A DNA stretch of 64,000 nt from Lepeophtheirus salmonis (GCF_016086655.4 NC_052138.2:1116001-1180000), one strand, 5' to 3'. Positions 34,986 to 47,050 are shown, numbered from the stretch's first letter. The notes: generated from the letters alone by a model not told the origin. Numbers and translations: made by a program.

Positions 34986-36111
34986 ACAAATATCCCAACT
35001 TCTACAGAACTTTAATTTATATGGACCCATTCATTTCCCGCAAAATTTAAAGGCCGTCTTATAATAAAATAGTTTACAATATATATGAATTGATATTTGT
35101 TCCTTAGAAAAAAAATTACCTTTTTTTTTGCGTAATCTTTTCATAAAAAGCCATGCTTTTATTGTTTATTTTATTTTAATAATCTGTGTAAATATTTTAT
35201 TCAATCATACAAATATTTATATTTTTTCTATATAGGACTTTTTTACAAAAGAACCCGACATTTAGTTCAACTTAAAATGTGTTATAATTACATATTTTAA
35301 GGGTCACATTTAAGTTTCATATTTTTTTTTTCTGATTCTAATCATCAATGGAGGTGAAGCCGTGGCACAAGCCTTCAAGCCACATGGCAATGAAGTTTTT
35401 TTTTTCTCTTATGAAAGATCTTTATTCCGTTAAATAAAATATAATACAACTCATTAAATAGATAAAATATAGGAAATTAGTGTTATAAAAACATAAACAA
35501 TATGCTACATAGTATTAAAATAATTTATTTATTATTCTCATGTACATCCCGCTTAGAAAAACAATGATAAAAGCATTTATTTCAAAAACAAACACAAACC
35601 TTTATTATAAAAATTAGTTGTTCTGAATTCTGAGTTACGTACGTAGGGCTATGTTTTATTCATCTGCTTCCTCATAAACGGAATAAAAAATGACACAAAC
35701 GCTTCTCAATATCCTGGATCAGAATCTATAATATGTTTGGAATTAAGTAATATAAAATCTTTTATAATTTCCAGAATTGAACAGTAAATAAGATTGATAA
35801 AGTTATATATTCGTCCACAAACTTTTCCATAGAGTGAAAACAAAGTATATTACTCAATATCCACCCACAACTGAGAAATGAGCTTTGTCCATCACTGATG
35901 CCTTTCAAGAACTCATTATCTTCTTTTCAAGCCAATAAAGTTATCCAGAAAGAGCAAGGACAACTTTTTTGCACAAATTAAAGCATCTTGGGACAAACCC
36001 ACGGAGTAAAATGTGTAAGTAACATGCAATGCTTTAGCTTAGCGTTTAAGAAACATACACATTTTCCTATAATGATATAAAAAAGAACACCCAACAAATC
36101 CTCGGTGTTAC
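34986..36111. other. Noncoding stretch, nothing recognised
   Basis: AT-rich DNA without recognisable gene, repeat edge or RNA. Confidence 0.45.
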
Positions 36112-36632
36112 CAGGGCGTACACATAATTCTATTTTAGGAGGGGGCCTTGGTTTTTTGGATTTTTTTACAATAAAATCTTAACAATTAAATTCTTTTTCA
36201 AATATTTTTTTTTCTTGGAAAACAATCCAAAAATTAATAGCTGTTCACGAAGAAATAATTTTAGTCGAAAAAAATTTCTAATATCAATTTTTTCGGAAAA
36301 AAAACGTCAATATCTAAAGCTGTTCGCAGAAAATAAATTTTTTTGTAAACAATTTTAAAAATCCACAGCTCTTCACGAAAAAATATTTTGCTTTTAACTA
36401 GAAAATGATTTTCCAAAAATTTAATATTTGAAATTTCAATTTTTAAACTTTTTTTCCTGAGAATTTAATTTTCAAATATTTTTCAAAAAAATTATTATTT
36501 TTTCTTACTAGCTAAGAGGTTTTATATTTTTTTCAAAAAATGTAATATTTGATTTTTTTCCAGAAAATTAAATTTTCTTTGGAAAAACCTAGGGATTTTT
36601 CTAATTTTTTCCAAAAAAAATTATTTTTTTCT
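36112..36632 (+). repeat. hAT-type MITE family H, 3'-truncated at a peroxidase fragment
   Basis: It starts CAGGGCGTACACATAATTCTA...AGGAGGGGGCCTTGG and continues as about 60-base AT-rich units with AAAAATCCACAGCTCTTCACGAAAA. It runs directly into peroxidase-derived sequence at about 36633. The GGGGGCTACAGCCCC 3' end is not seen here or beyond the fragment. Confidence 0.65.
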
Positions 36633-37010
36633 GAATTTTTATATGGTAGGAGATCCGAGAGCCGTTGTAATTTCTGAACTTTCAACAATGCACGCTTTGT
36701 TTGTTTGTGGACATAACAGAATTACCAAAGAGATTTTGGAAACATTCCCAAGTATGGACAAAGAAACCATTTTCCAAGAGTTTTGCAGTTTTGCAGAGGT
36801 GCTGTAAATCCCATTTTCTTTCTTCATCAATATCTTGCATCTTTATTTAGTGGCAAGTTTATTGATCGCTATCGTTTGAGAATCACTTCTAGATCCATAC
36901 ACGATCATTTGTATCGATTTGAAAATGGTACTCTTCTTGTAGGTCAGATAGAAGGGTGGTACAATAATAGTCTTACTTTATGTGTTGCTGGGGAAATAGA
37001 GCTTGGGTGG
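36633..37010 (+). pseudogene. Broken fragment of a haem peroxidase paralogue
   Basis: In the plus strand the frame reads VGDPRAVVISELSTMHALFV, then CGHNRITKEILETFPSMDKE and TIFQE. After a scrambled stretch with a frame change it continues HQYLASLFSGKFIDRYRLRI and TSRSIHDHLYRFEN. The intact gene has the same blocks at residues 315-359 and 374-400. Base identity in the second block is about 90 per cent by eye, so the duplication is fairly recent. A segment equal to about 40 bases of the intact gene is deleted just before the region of the proximal histidine, which is lost. The catalytic R is kept, but REHNR is changed to CGHNR. It has no start, stop or splice context and cannot encode an enzyme. 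Confidence 0.85.
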
Positions 37011-39519
37011 AAACAAAAAATGTCATTAACTATCCGCTCGTGGATATGAACAACATTTTATTTTCTCCCTTGCACATAAAACTTGAATTGATAAAGCAAT
37101 TCGTTGAATCTTTTAATCACAGTGGAGAATGCTTCAGCTGTGTATATATGATCAACTTTTCCTGGTCTAGTGAGAAAAAAAAAAGGCAGGGATATTTCAT
37201 AAATCTCAAACAAGAACACAAATGATGTATTAAAATTGTTTTACACCAATGAATGAGACACAAGAAAGAGCTTGATATGCATTTTGTAATGTGAGGAAGA
37301 ATTGTCTAGGGAATAAGAAGGCTGTTATGGGATTGGAGAAGAGCTACTAATGATCCTGCGAGCCTTGGAAGTTAAATGAATGTAATACGAATATAATTGC
37401 TCATTATTAGGGATATAAATCCTAAACTTTTTCAGTGTTTTTCATTTTCTAACGCTAGCATAATTATTCTTTAATTCTTGAGGAGGGAGCATCTGTGTGT
37501 ATAATGTAAGCATGGCTTTCTGTGCTCATGAATTAACGAGAATAACACTAAGGAATTATAGGCGTAAGACCCCATAGGACTCAGAGTAGAATAATTCGTT
37601 CCTCCTTGCTTGATATGGACTTTATTTAATTAATCTTACATCAAATAATATGAAATGTCATGATATCCCTTGAAAAAGATAAAGAAAGAAACAAAAATCG
37701 GTGTTAGGAAAAAATGACAAGGGGAAAATGACAGGAGAAAACAAAGGAAATGTGTCTTAAGTGGAAAAAATGTCAAGATTCCTTAAAACTGACATAATAC
37801 CTATCGGCTATCACCAATATAATAGGATCTTTCCATCTCAAATCAACCCCAAAAAACATAATTTGTAACTGAAAATAATACCGGAAAAGTAACCAGGTCT
37901 TCCTTGTTAAAAATTTGTCAAATTTGTCGAAACAGTCCAAAATGCTAAGGATCATATCTCTTAGACTATTAATCCAATTGGGATAAAATTTCACTACACA
38001 GTTAGTTTGGCATTTGTGAAACTGTTTTGTCTATCTAACTCGGGGCTTACCTCTCAATTACAGAGAAATACAATCTTTTTTATTACTTTTGGTGGGTATT
38101 AGTCTATATATGCTGATCTTAAATACAAGACCCTTAAAAAAATCGTTTTATGAATCTAATATATATCAACAAATTAGTCATTTCGATCGTTATTTTCTGC
38201 TAATGTATGTTTGAAAAATGCTTCATTTTCAACTAATTTTGATCCAATATAAATCCATGCAAAAAAAATTAAAAAAAATGCTAAAGAGGATTTAAATAAC
38301 CATAAAAGTTACATTTGTCAATTTGTGATTCAAATATACAGGTTGAATTTGTCAATGTGACTCATACAACCTCTTCCAGATACTACAACACTAAATTGCT
38401 TATGGAATCAAATAAGATACTTTATGCTGTATATGTAAATATAATAAAGTGAAATATTTTTATTAGGATTATGATACCATGAATATGGTACATTTATTAC
38501 TATCTTAATGTTGAGATATATCCATCATAGTACACAAAAACATTAGGATAAATGAACCGACACCTTTTTAGTTTAGATGTACTTTTCATATGCTTAGATC
38601 TATACTAATTCATTCAAGATAGAAATAATTCAATATTTTGTAAAAATTAAGACAAAAGAAGAGATTTGAGATAGTTTACAAAAAGAAAACAAAAGATGCT
38701 CGATTTCTTATACATACCTCCGGGGATGATTATGGTATGAAAATGTATCCTAAGTAGCGAAGCAAACCAAGCTAAGCTTCATAAGGGAGTAGAGTGGATT
38801 CTTTCTTATTATAGAAATCTATTCATCTATATATATAACAGTGAATATATTCAAAGATTGAAACTATGACGGGATCCATTCACTCCGAGATTCAAGGCTC
38901 TGGATGTGAAATAAAAAAATAGATATATTAATTACAAATACTAATAGGTACTCAACAATTTGAAATTATTACCAAAAAACTAAAATATATAAAAACAACA
39001 CATTTAAACAATTGAATCATTTTAAAAGAGGAATAATTTGATATTTAGATGTGTTTTTAATTTGAGTCTAAGAAAATTTTTCAATTAGGACATACATAAG
39101 ATAGAGGGAATCGTAGGAAGATACTTATAACTTGATCATCCATCTCAAGGGATGTTCAGATTCCGAATTCCACGAGGGACGAAGGCATGGAAATTCATCT
39201 GAGAAAAACCACCAGACTTCCTAAGGGAATAAATTGGACTGCTTCTTTGGGACGGAAATTCCATCCCTCAAAAACTTCATGATTTTGGTAAATATACTGT
39301 AATTTTTTAAAATGTTTGACCTTGAGATAAATCTATTGTCATTGTAAGTGAAGAAAATCCGGTCTATTATTTAGCTGGCCAGTTGCTTTTTTTTCGGAAT
39401 TGGTAATCTGAAGAATGAATTTTATTTTCCTAAGCAGCTGTCAATATTATTCCATTCCTGAGTAGTGAATATCCTTTCCTAAATAGATTCAATTATATTG
39501 AAAAACTGATTGATCATTT
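37011..39519. other. Long noncoding stretch, nothing recognised
   Basis: AT-rich DNA with short frames of no visible domain. 39275-39350 (GATTTTGGTAAATATA...TTTTTTAAAATGTTTGACCTTGAGAT) recurs at 40418-40490. Sequences at 38755-38830 and 39180-39260 are vaguely similar to each other (CTTCnTAAGGGAnTA...TGGATT). Confidence 0.45.
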
Positions 39520-39690
39520 GTGTGTGCTCATAATGACTTGAAAACCGCCATAGTGCCCGCAGTGGACAACTTTTCGGAAGCGACCATAGGTACAGCGTGT
39601 GGAGTAGTTCCAATGCGTCTGAGAGCTGTAGTTGCCGCAAATCGTGGAATGAACTGGCACTCCTTTTGAACTCCTTTTCTGATTGCAATG
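39520..39690 (+). pseudogene. Tc1/mariner transposase C-terminal scrap
   Basis: One plus frame reads AVDNFSEATIGTACGVVPMR, then LRAVVAANRG, which fits the final w..lsedyi...C.sfr.RLrAVVAANGG segment of the same lineage as 29640-30530. It is followed at 39745-39775 by a sequence ending CTTCTGGGTAACCCTGTA, which may be the element's right end. Nothing else of the gene remains. Confidence 0.55.
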
Positions 39691-41184
39691 AGGTGAACAG
39701 ATGCTTCGAGTAATAAATATTGAGTACTTTCTGTGATGTTGTAGTTGTCCTAAGACTTCTGGGTAACCCTGTACAAGATTTATAAAAATGAAAAATGTTA
39801 AGAGGCAGTAACTTTAGTAAATTTTTAGTAAGGGTCGTAATGTTAACACTTTTTTCCCAGGTGATAGATGACCTATGACTATAATGGTATACCAGACAAT
39901 AGTATTACAATTTGTAAAGCTCTAAGATAGCCACCGTCTGGTGGCCAAGGATTTTTCTACTTTGATTACATTCAAGGCTAGACGTAGTGTGCAACAAACA
40001 GATGTAAGTGCTTTAAAGTAAAAATACTTTGTAACAGTTTGTGCCAGAGCGGTTTGACTTCTTCTAATAAAAACAAATTTTATTAATATAATTTGGTGAA
40101 ATAACAATAAAAAAATTACTGTAATGATTGCTTGTTACTGATTTAATAATTAATTTAATTAAAAAGTATCACAAAACACGCAATCTTAAAGATACCCAAT
40201 GAAAACTGAAAAAGATTTTATTTATATTCAGCTTGTTTATGTCAAAACTCTTAACTAAAACAATTAATTATCATTATATAATTAGTAAAATTCTACTGTA
40301 AAACCTTCTAGTATACAACATTTTTTGTTATTTCTGTCCATTTGATGTAAGCATATTATCAATTCTGTATCCCTTTTTGACACTTTTAAAAATACAAATT
40401 ATGTGAAAATACTGATTTTGGTAAATATAAAACATTTTTTTTAAATGTTTGACCCTGTGATTTATTTATTGTGAGTACCTTTGCTAACTTGCAATGTTTC
40501 TTCTTCACCCAAAATGAAGATTGAAGGTACATACTAAGATTAACTCGCTCATCTTCTTCCAAATTCCCTTTTTTAATTCGTATTTAATATACGTTCAGTT
40601 AGTACAATATTTCGTTTTGATGTTTAATTTTTGGGTGTTTTTCGAATTGACAACCCATAACTTAAAAAAAAAACTGTGGGACACGAAGTATTAATCTTGT
40701 TTTTTGAGAAAAAAAATCAACTTATTGGCGAAGAATCAAATTTATCCATCAGAGCCCAGGAATCTGATCTGATCAGAATTAAACATAGTTTTCCCTACGT
40801 AACTCAAAACTCTAAACAACTCTTATTTTATGACTAAAGTCGGTATCTATCTCCGTTTTTGAAATAAATGCATTTCATCATTGTTTTTCTAAGTGGGACG
40901 TAGATCACACACATAAATTATTTTAATACTATGTAGGATTACCTACTGGGTGGAAAATTGAATCTTTGACACTTGTATTATATTGTTGTAAATGATTTTG
41001 TGTGTAAATGAAATTAAATCTATCTGTAATTGTAAAGGTAGCCATGTTCCTCAAGTACCTACTACTTTTGTAATTTTTAAAATTGGACGAGAAATGACAT
41101 CCTCATCGTATCAAATCTTCTCTTTGCGGGTGATCGGAGTAATTACTCCCTATATCTTTATTAATTTCCATTAACCCTTTCCTA
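39691..41184. other. Noncoding stretch, nothing recognised
   Basis: AT-rich DNA with the repeat partner at 40418-40490 of 39275-39350. The short frames carry no domain. Confidence 0.45.
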
Positions 41185-41310
41185 CCTCGGATCAGCTGAT
41201 TGTAGCTGATATAATGAAATGTCCTTACAGCTAAGCTGCTCTCCTTCAAATTGTCAGGGTTATCATGTTGATTTTCGTTTTTTAACATGCCCAAAATACA
41301 TTGTCAAAAA
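41185..41310 (+). repeat. Dispersed repeat D, copy 3
   Basis: GGATCAGCTGATTGTAGCTGATATAATGAAAT..., GACAGC-like, CTGCTCTCCTTCAAATTGTCAGGGTTATCATGTTGA parallel the other copies. Confidence 0.65.
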
Positions 41311-42436
41311 TAGTTGTCTAGAAGAGTATTACTGACAGAATAAGTTTGGGAATAGCAACGACATTTAGATACACCAATGGAAGTATACAGAAGTGAAGAA
41401 GTCACTTATTTATTCATTTTAAACACATAACAGTTGCTCCACATAACTACATATTTATATGTAATATCAGAATAGAGTAACATACTTAGCAGACAAAACC
41501 ATAGAGAAAAGAGAGGCACATTAACTTTAATTACTATTTTGTATTGCTCAATCACACAACTTGTAGTTAAATATGTGGTATATAATTGCGTAGATTTGAT
41601 CAAGCATTTATTTTGCAATGTTGTTGGGTTATGAGCGATCCATCATAATTGTTCCATTAATATTATTATATTGCTTCGACATGGTCTTTTTTAAAATGAA
41701 CATGTGTTGTTACGACAGATCCAAACTCAATTTTGAAATAACACGTGAAATTAATTTTATTCCTACAAAAAGTATTTTAACTATCGTGTAAATATAAGGC
41801 AGATCCTCATTTTTATGGATCCGTGTCGGTTCTCATCTTTAGACGTCAAGTACACGACATTTTGGATCCAGATTCAAACCAAAAATAAACAGATGCTTGG
41901 CTCGAATGTTATAAGCATTTTACAAGGAGTTTGGAGCCAAATAAAATTGGATCAGGACGAAGGCTACTTTTTTACTGACTACAAATAAAGAAACAATAAA
42001 TACGCAATTTTATTATTATAGAACATAATTATTGTTTAAATAAATCGTTACCTTTATTATATATCGCAACCTATCCTCCAAAAAGAAACAGGAAAAGGCT
42101 CAAATCAGTTGGTCCTTGGCCAATACTTTAAACTATTGAATTATTGTTCAATAATAAATGATAATTGTTCACAGCTTAATAAAAATAATTCGTATCCAAC
42201 TAATCAATGTATATCCGTCGTTCGAGTGCTGTGATTTTATAAACTCTAAATTTTCTGAAATGTCGTTAAGGATAAGAATTTGATTAAAAAATTTCTTTTG
42301 CTTTTCTTATTTCCCTTTGATCATTTAAGCTATAGACATTGCTACAAACGTAATATGAGCTGTTTTTCATATATAGCAATCAATCCCATCAAAATTAATG
42401 ATTACTACTTTAGTTCCGTAATTTTTTTCTCCAGGG
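41311..42436. other. Noncoding stretch with one small repeat
   Basis: 42065-42145 (CAACCTATCCTCCAAAAAG...AAAAGGCTCAAATCAGTTGGT) is the third copy of the small repeat at 6293 and 13700. No gene was seen. Confidence 0.45.
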
Positions 42437-42490
42437 CATCTGGTATGGCGTCGGTGATCTTCCAAGGCGCCGTGGGCTCGTTTCCTTAGC
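42437..42490 (+). other. GC-rich exon-like patch, unassigned
   Basis: After TTTTTTTCTCCAG, a good splice-acceptor shape, comes a 54-base stretch that is strikingly GC-rich for this window (GGCATCTGGTATGGCGTCGG, then CTTCCAAGGCGCCGTGGGCTC). It reads ASGMASVIFQGAVGSFP and then stops. It could be a small terminal exon or transposon scrap. No partner exon was found. Confidence 0.25.
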
Positions 42491-42575
42491 GATAAAATAT
42501 TTGATCAAATCAAATAGAATAACGTAAGTGACAACTGTCTACTAGTATACCACCCTAATACAATTAAATATATAT

Positions 42576-42665
42576 AGACGGATCCAAAGATGAGAAAGGT
42601 ATCACAGGTGGGGGATGGGCTATCACTGGAGGCAAGGAAGGCTTGATACATGGAAGGGTCAGATT
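42576..42665 (+). pseudogene. LINE RNase H domain, N-terminal part
   Basis: The plus frame reads YTDGSKDEKGITGGGWAITG, then GKEGLIHGR. YTDGSK with a following GxGW is the first catalytic-Asp strand of the RNase H domain at the end of some LINE ORF2 proteins. The natural continuation (a.vFqaEl.Ai) is not next to it but appears at 44385. Confidence 0.7.
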
Positions 42666-44384
42666 TTTTTCTTTCTACACTTGTATTAGTAGCAAAGAGA
42701 GAAGGGGAACATTACTTGATATGAACTATTGAACCAATTGTGCTATGAACATATGTCGTCAAAGATGTGTAAATAAAATTTAGAGGGCAATGTTTTTATA
42801 CAATTATATATTTCAATTTAAGAATTATGAAGGAAATTAAAAAATATACATCACTTATTGGGGGGCTAAAATGATCATTTTGCCGCTCTTCTGCTGTTTT
42901 CTCCCCTAGAATTAAGATGAACTTCATCCTTTTCGACTTCACAAAATTTTTCATATTCACATTCAATACTTTCGTCGCATTAACAAATATTAATTCTTCG
43001 AATTTGTGGCTAAACTCCTATTCATGATCGTGGAGAAGACTTGTTCTTTCATCAGACTAGAGATTCTCAGACATATAGCAGTGCCGATATCCCGACCGAT
43101 GAAGAAGCATTGCAAATCCCAAAGAGATCAGAGTTTTTAATCATGCACAATAAAAAGTTGTATATATATATGAAATTTTTGAGAAAAATTCGAAGTAGTA
43201 ATCAGTCCTCCTCTATTAATAATAATTATTGGGCTTGCATTGTACCCTTCTTTATCCTTAGAGCATTGAATCTTACATCCAACGAGCTCTCTTTCACTAG
43301 CAGTTATCTACAATTAGGACAAGACATTTTTTTTTTTTTTTGAAACCGATCGAGCAATGAAGCCTTCAATGTAAAAAATAATTTTATTGAGTGTAGTGCT
43401 TCTGTCGAACACAGTGCAGCACATTTTTCTAATGCAGAATTTAAGTCCCTAGCAGATTAAACTCATTTGCTTCGTCAAAGATTCCAGATTACTCATTATT
43501 TGAGACTTTGGTATATACTTTAAAAAAAACTCTCAAGCGTGGAGCCTTTTCTGCCTGAAGGAGCTCTCTTATAGAGATTTAGTTAGCACCTGCCATCATA
43601 TCACATCATATCAACCAAATCTCTTTTCATTGTTTTTTAATTGACATTTCCCGGTTAATACGAAATCAAAGTCGTAAACAGCGATTATATTAAGAGCCAG
43701 TGCAGGAATTTCTTTGCATGTATGGCTCAAAGAGGAGAAGGCTTGATGTGCTTAATTCTTTAACAATTAGGCGACTCCACCATTCTCTAATTAAACGTAG
43801 AAAGTGGGCAGTTAGACTGAAATGAAGGAACCCATGATTAAAATACCGTTCCAATCTAGTGATTGTACGTTCTTGAAACACTGAATTGGCTAGTTGGACT
43901 AATGTCCTCTCTAAAGTTGTGGATGCAAGACATTTTTCCGTTGATAAGTGAGCAATTTTTGTTCCTTTTCTAATTTCGATGTGGTAAAGTTATTTTGTAT
44001 GACTAAATTGGGGGCATCCCATGTCTTGACAGTGAAACTGAGGCAAAAGAAAAGGTTAAGACATCATCCAATTGATATATATAGATTCTAAAAAGTGTGT
44101 TGGATCAAAGGTTCTAAAAAAAATCGTTCAGTGCTAAGAGGAAGAGAATAAACTCTCTCTGAGAAGTATTTTTACGTGTAGAAGGCCTCGTGAAATTAAT
44201 GAAAAATTTAATCAAACTGAGGATGCACACAGCTTAGAATAAAGTATTATATCATTAAGGAAAATAAAAATAATGATTCTTCCTTTTTTGGCTACTACAA
44301 TGCTAATCCATAAAAAGGAAAAAAAAAGAAGAGAGAACTATTAAATGTATGTAGCCTTCCTTGACTGGAGGTGACATATGAATT
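42666..44384. other. Unexplained 1.7-kb block between two RNase H pieces
   Basis: The sequence separating the two parts of what looks like one LINE RNase H domain has no clear terminal repeats. It holds frames at 43041-43343 (plus) and 43690-43881 (minus) that I cannot assign, and a poly-T run at 43326-43341. It may be an insertion or the join between two LINE copies. Confidence 0.4.
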
Positions 44385-45113
44385 CATCAATCATCAGCAT
44401 CATTAAATAACGCTGCATCGGTCTTCCAAACAGAAATGATCGCCATTCATCAATCAGTAGAAGCTCTTCTAAACCAAGACAAGCCATCAAAAAACGTAAT
44501 AATTCGATCAGATTATCAATCGGCAATTGCTTCTATTCTAGATCTGTTTAAAAAAAGTGATAGGATGAAAGAGCTAAAGAAATATTAAATATCAGAAAAT
44601 GTGAAATAAACATATATCTGGTTTAGTGTAAAAGCCATTCAAATATTTCAGAAAACAAATCTTGCAATGAGTGGTGCTGAAGGTCAAAATCCTTTCTGCG
44701 TTGGAGCACCTCCAAGCTACATAAAGAAGGTGGGGGGCCGACTTCTTTTGCGAAGTTTAGTGCAACAGATACAGGGAAGAGGAAAGAATGTAACATACAC
44801 ATCACATGTTGAAGAAACCAAAACAAAAGAGTGTCAAACTTTTGCATCAAAACATGAACTTACTTGTTCAAGCCTATACACAGGTCATGGGTCATTTTTG
44901 GGCCATCTGAGGCAATGTAAAAATTCAAGTACAATGTGCAATATTTGCATGGAAGAACCACAAAGTGCAAACCACCTTATTAACAGATGCCCATCGCTCT
45001 CATATGAGAGATACCAAGCATTGCAAGAAGAGGAAGAAGATCTTCGTATTCTTCAATTTATTAAATGTACAAAAATAAAACAAAATATTGATAATAACTG
45101 TCAAATTAAGTAG
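44385..45113 (+). pseudogene. LINE RNase H C-terminal part and zinc knuckle
   Basis: The plus frame from 44400 reads SVFQTEMIAIHQSVEALLNQ and then VIIRSDYQSAIASILDLFKK, the second and third catalytic strands (Glu in VFQxE, Asp in SDxQSA) of RNase H. After two stops, an open frame of 148 codons (44667-45113) carries LYTGHGSFLGHLRQCKNSST and CNICMEEPQSANHLINRC. This is the tGHg..fl..L and Cys-x2-Cys...His-x4-Cys ending of RNase H-bearing LINEs. The final frame is open, but upstream stops make it a pseudogene. Confidence 0.75.
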
Positions 45114-45626
45114 GACTTAAGATCAATTTCTGCTTTAGTAGTACATATGTGTGGTCGTGTTCTTTGCCTTATGTATGCATAGTTTTATAATGTATGCATA
45201 TTTGTACTATTCTATAAATTATGTATTTACTATGGTAAGCAGCAATAAGATCTGAACGAACTAGTAACTAACTAGGCCCATGCTATTATACTATCTCAGC
45301 AGGCCATCTGATATCATTTCGACATCACCCCCCCCTATGAATAACTATTATTTTAACTATGTTTATGATACTTTGCAGCATTTCAAGGGCAAATAAAAAA
45401 ATACATAATCAAAGCTACCTCATTCTATGATTTCTTTTTGTAAAATTTAATGAAGTACTATAATTCATATAAATTTCTCACATGTTTGGTGGAAATAAGT
45501 ATAGAGACCGGACATTTTGCTCCAAGGGAATTGTCAATATGTATTAATGAAAAACGCATTGACAAAATTACACTCCTTACAAAATGTTCATATACATTTC
45601 TACAATAATACCACTGAAAATAACAA
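45114..45626. other. Noncoding spacer, nothing recognised
   Basis: It contains a C-run at 45326-45334. No gene was seen. Confidence 0.4.
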
Positions 45627-46135
45627 TCAAGGCTTACATAATTTACAAATAACAGTCTCCTTTTTATATACCTCACATTGACCACAAACTGGTTTCCTAC
45701 ATTGTTTAAATTTTTTATACGTTTTATTTCTGGAATTTCTATTGCATTTTACGTGACAACATACTCTTTATACAATTAGAGAAGTAAGATCAGGTTGAGT
45801 TTCGGTTTCTTGATCAAATATATGATTTTGTCATTCCCTGATCAATTTTAACAAATAATTACGTCCTGTAATTTGTATCACGTATCACTTCATTGTAGAC
45901 AATGACAGAATTAATTGCAGCCAAATCAAGTGCATTGTAGAAGCCTTGTAATGGCCATCGTCGTGAAGATAATTTGGTTGTATATAAACGTGCCTTTTGG
46001 TCCGTCACATCTACTCCATATTTTGTTTGGTTGTAATATTCAATACTTTCAGACGCTTCCTTCTTGTTTTCTGAGCAAGATACAGTTTCATGTACTATGC
46101 TCAAAAGTAAAACATTCTTGGAGTTAAACTGTTAA
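45627..46135 (-). pseudogene. piggyBac-type transposase C-terminal remnant
   Basis: The minus strand gives NVLLLSIVHETVSCSENKKE, IEYYNQTKYGVDVTDQKARL, YTTKLSSRRWPLQGFYNALD and LAAINSVIVYNEV. These fit the piggyBac order vlllSt.h, i..YN.tKgGVD..Dq, y...r.trRWp...f...ld.a.iNa...y, including the third catalytic Asp in GVDVTDQ. After a frameshift come FKQCRKPVCGQCEVYKKETV and ICKLCKP, the Cys-rich C-terminal finger. The N-terminal two thirds are absent, and no TTAA-flanked ends were identified. Confidence 0.85.
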
Positions 46136-46904
46136 GCTTGTGGTTTGGTTTTTTTCGTATTATACTGGAGTAATATGGAGTTTTCATTGATTTGACTTCA
46201 TTTGACATCTCTCTCCTGATCCTGTAGATGGTTTACATCAAACTGAGGGAACTGGCGCTATAAATCCTCAATTACCAATGTGATTTATTTAAATACCAAA
46301 ACTTATTTACTGTAAACTGTGATATTCTGAAGTATTTCTCTATAATTACAAACATATGTGTACTTAAAAGATTTATTCTTACTGGGGATTGGATGGTCTA
46401 CATTTCAATAAATAATTATATTTAATGCATTTGTTACCTATTGTAGCCAATGTTTGACATTAGAGCCATTGAAAACTCATAGAGAAGAAATTTTTGTTCC
46501 TAGAAATATTGATAACTCTTCATACGATGAAGGTCTTTTATATTGCCAATTTGAATCAGCATAAATAACTTAATTAAGTAATTTAGTTTGAACACAATAC
46601 CTAGTCTATATTTTACTTTTATATAATTCGTATCAATTTTAAAAAAACCAAAAGTTTTCATTTTGTTGGATCTTTCACAATCCTACAGTTCAGATCTACA
46701 GACCTCATGAGTAGTAAACGTCATTTTTTAAATAGATTGAATTATATTCAAAAGGTCAATGAACATTCGCTTGTCCTTATATTAGGATTTCTTGACGAGT
46801 TATAATTGGTAATCTTTGTTGGGCACAGAGTAGAATTGAGGATGGACATCAGGGTAATACTTGCCAATATCCTTGTTTGTTTCCTTTTCCCCCTCCTCCC
46901 TTGT
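46136..46904. other. Noncoding stretch, nothing recognised
   Basis: AT-rich DNA. It may include unreadable upstream sequence of the piggyBac remnant. Confidence 0.4.
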
Positions 46905-47050
46905 CACAGCTGATTGTAGCTGATCTAATGAAACTTCATGACAGCGTAGGGACTCTCCTCCAAAAGATTCTTTAAATTGTCAGAATTACCCTGTTGAATT
47001 CCAGTTTTTTGAATACACCCCCAAATACACACAATTTTCAACACTAATAA
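46905..47050 (+). repeat. Dispersed repeat D, copy 4
   Basis: TGTCACAGCTGATTGTAGCTGATCTAATGAAACTTCATGACAGC...CTCTCCTCCAAAAGATTCTTTAAATTGTCAG is the clearest copy of the family. Confidence 0.7.

Noticed and set aside
44341..44526. Minus-strand frame of 61 codons
   Set aside because: It is the shadow of the LINE RNase H sequence read on the plus strand.
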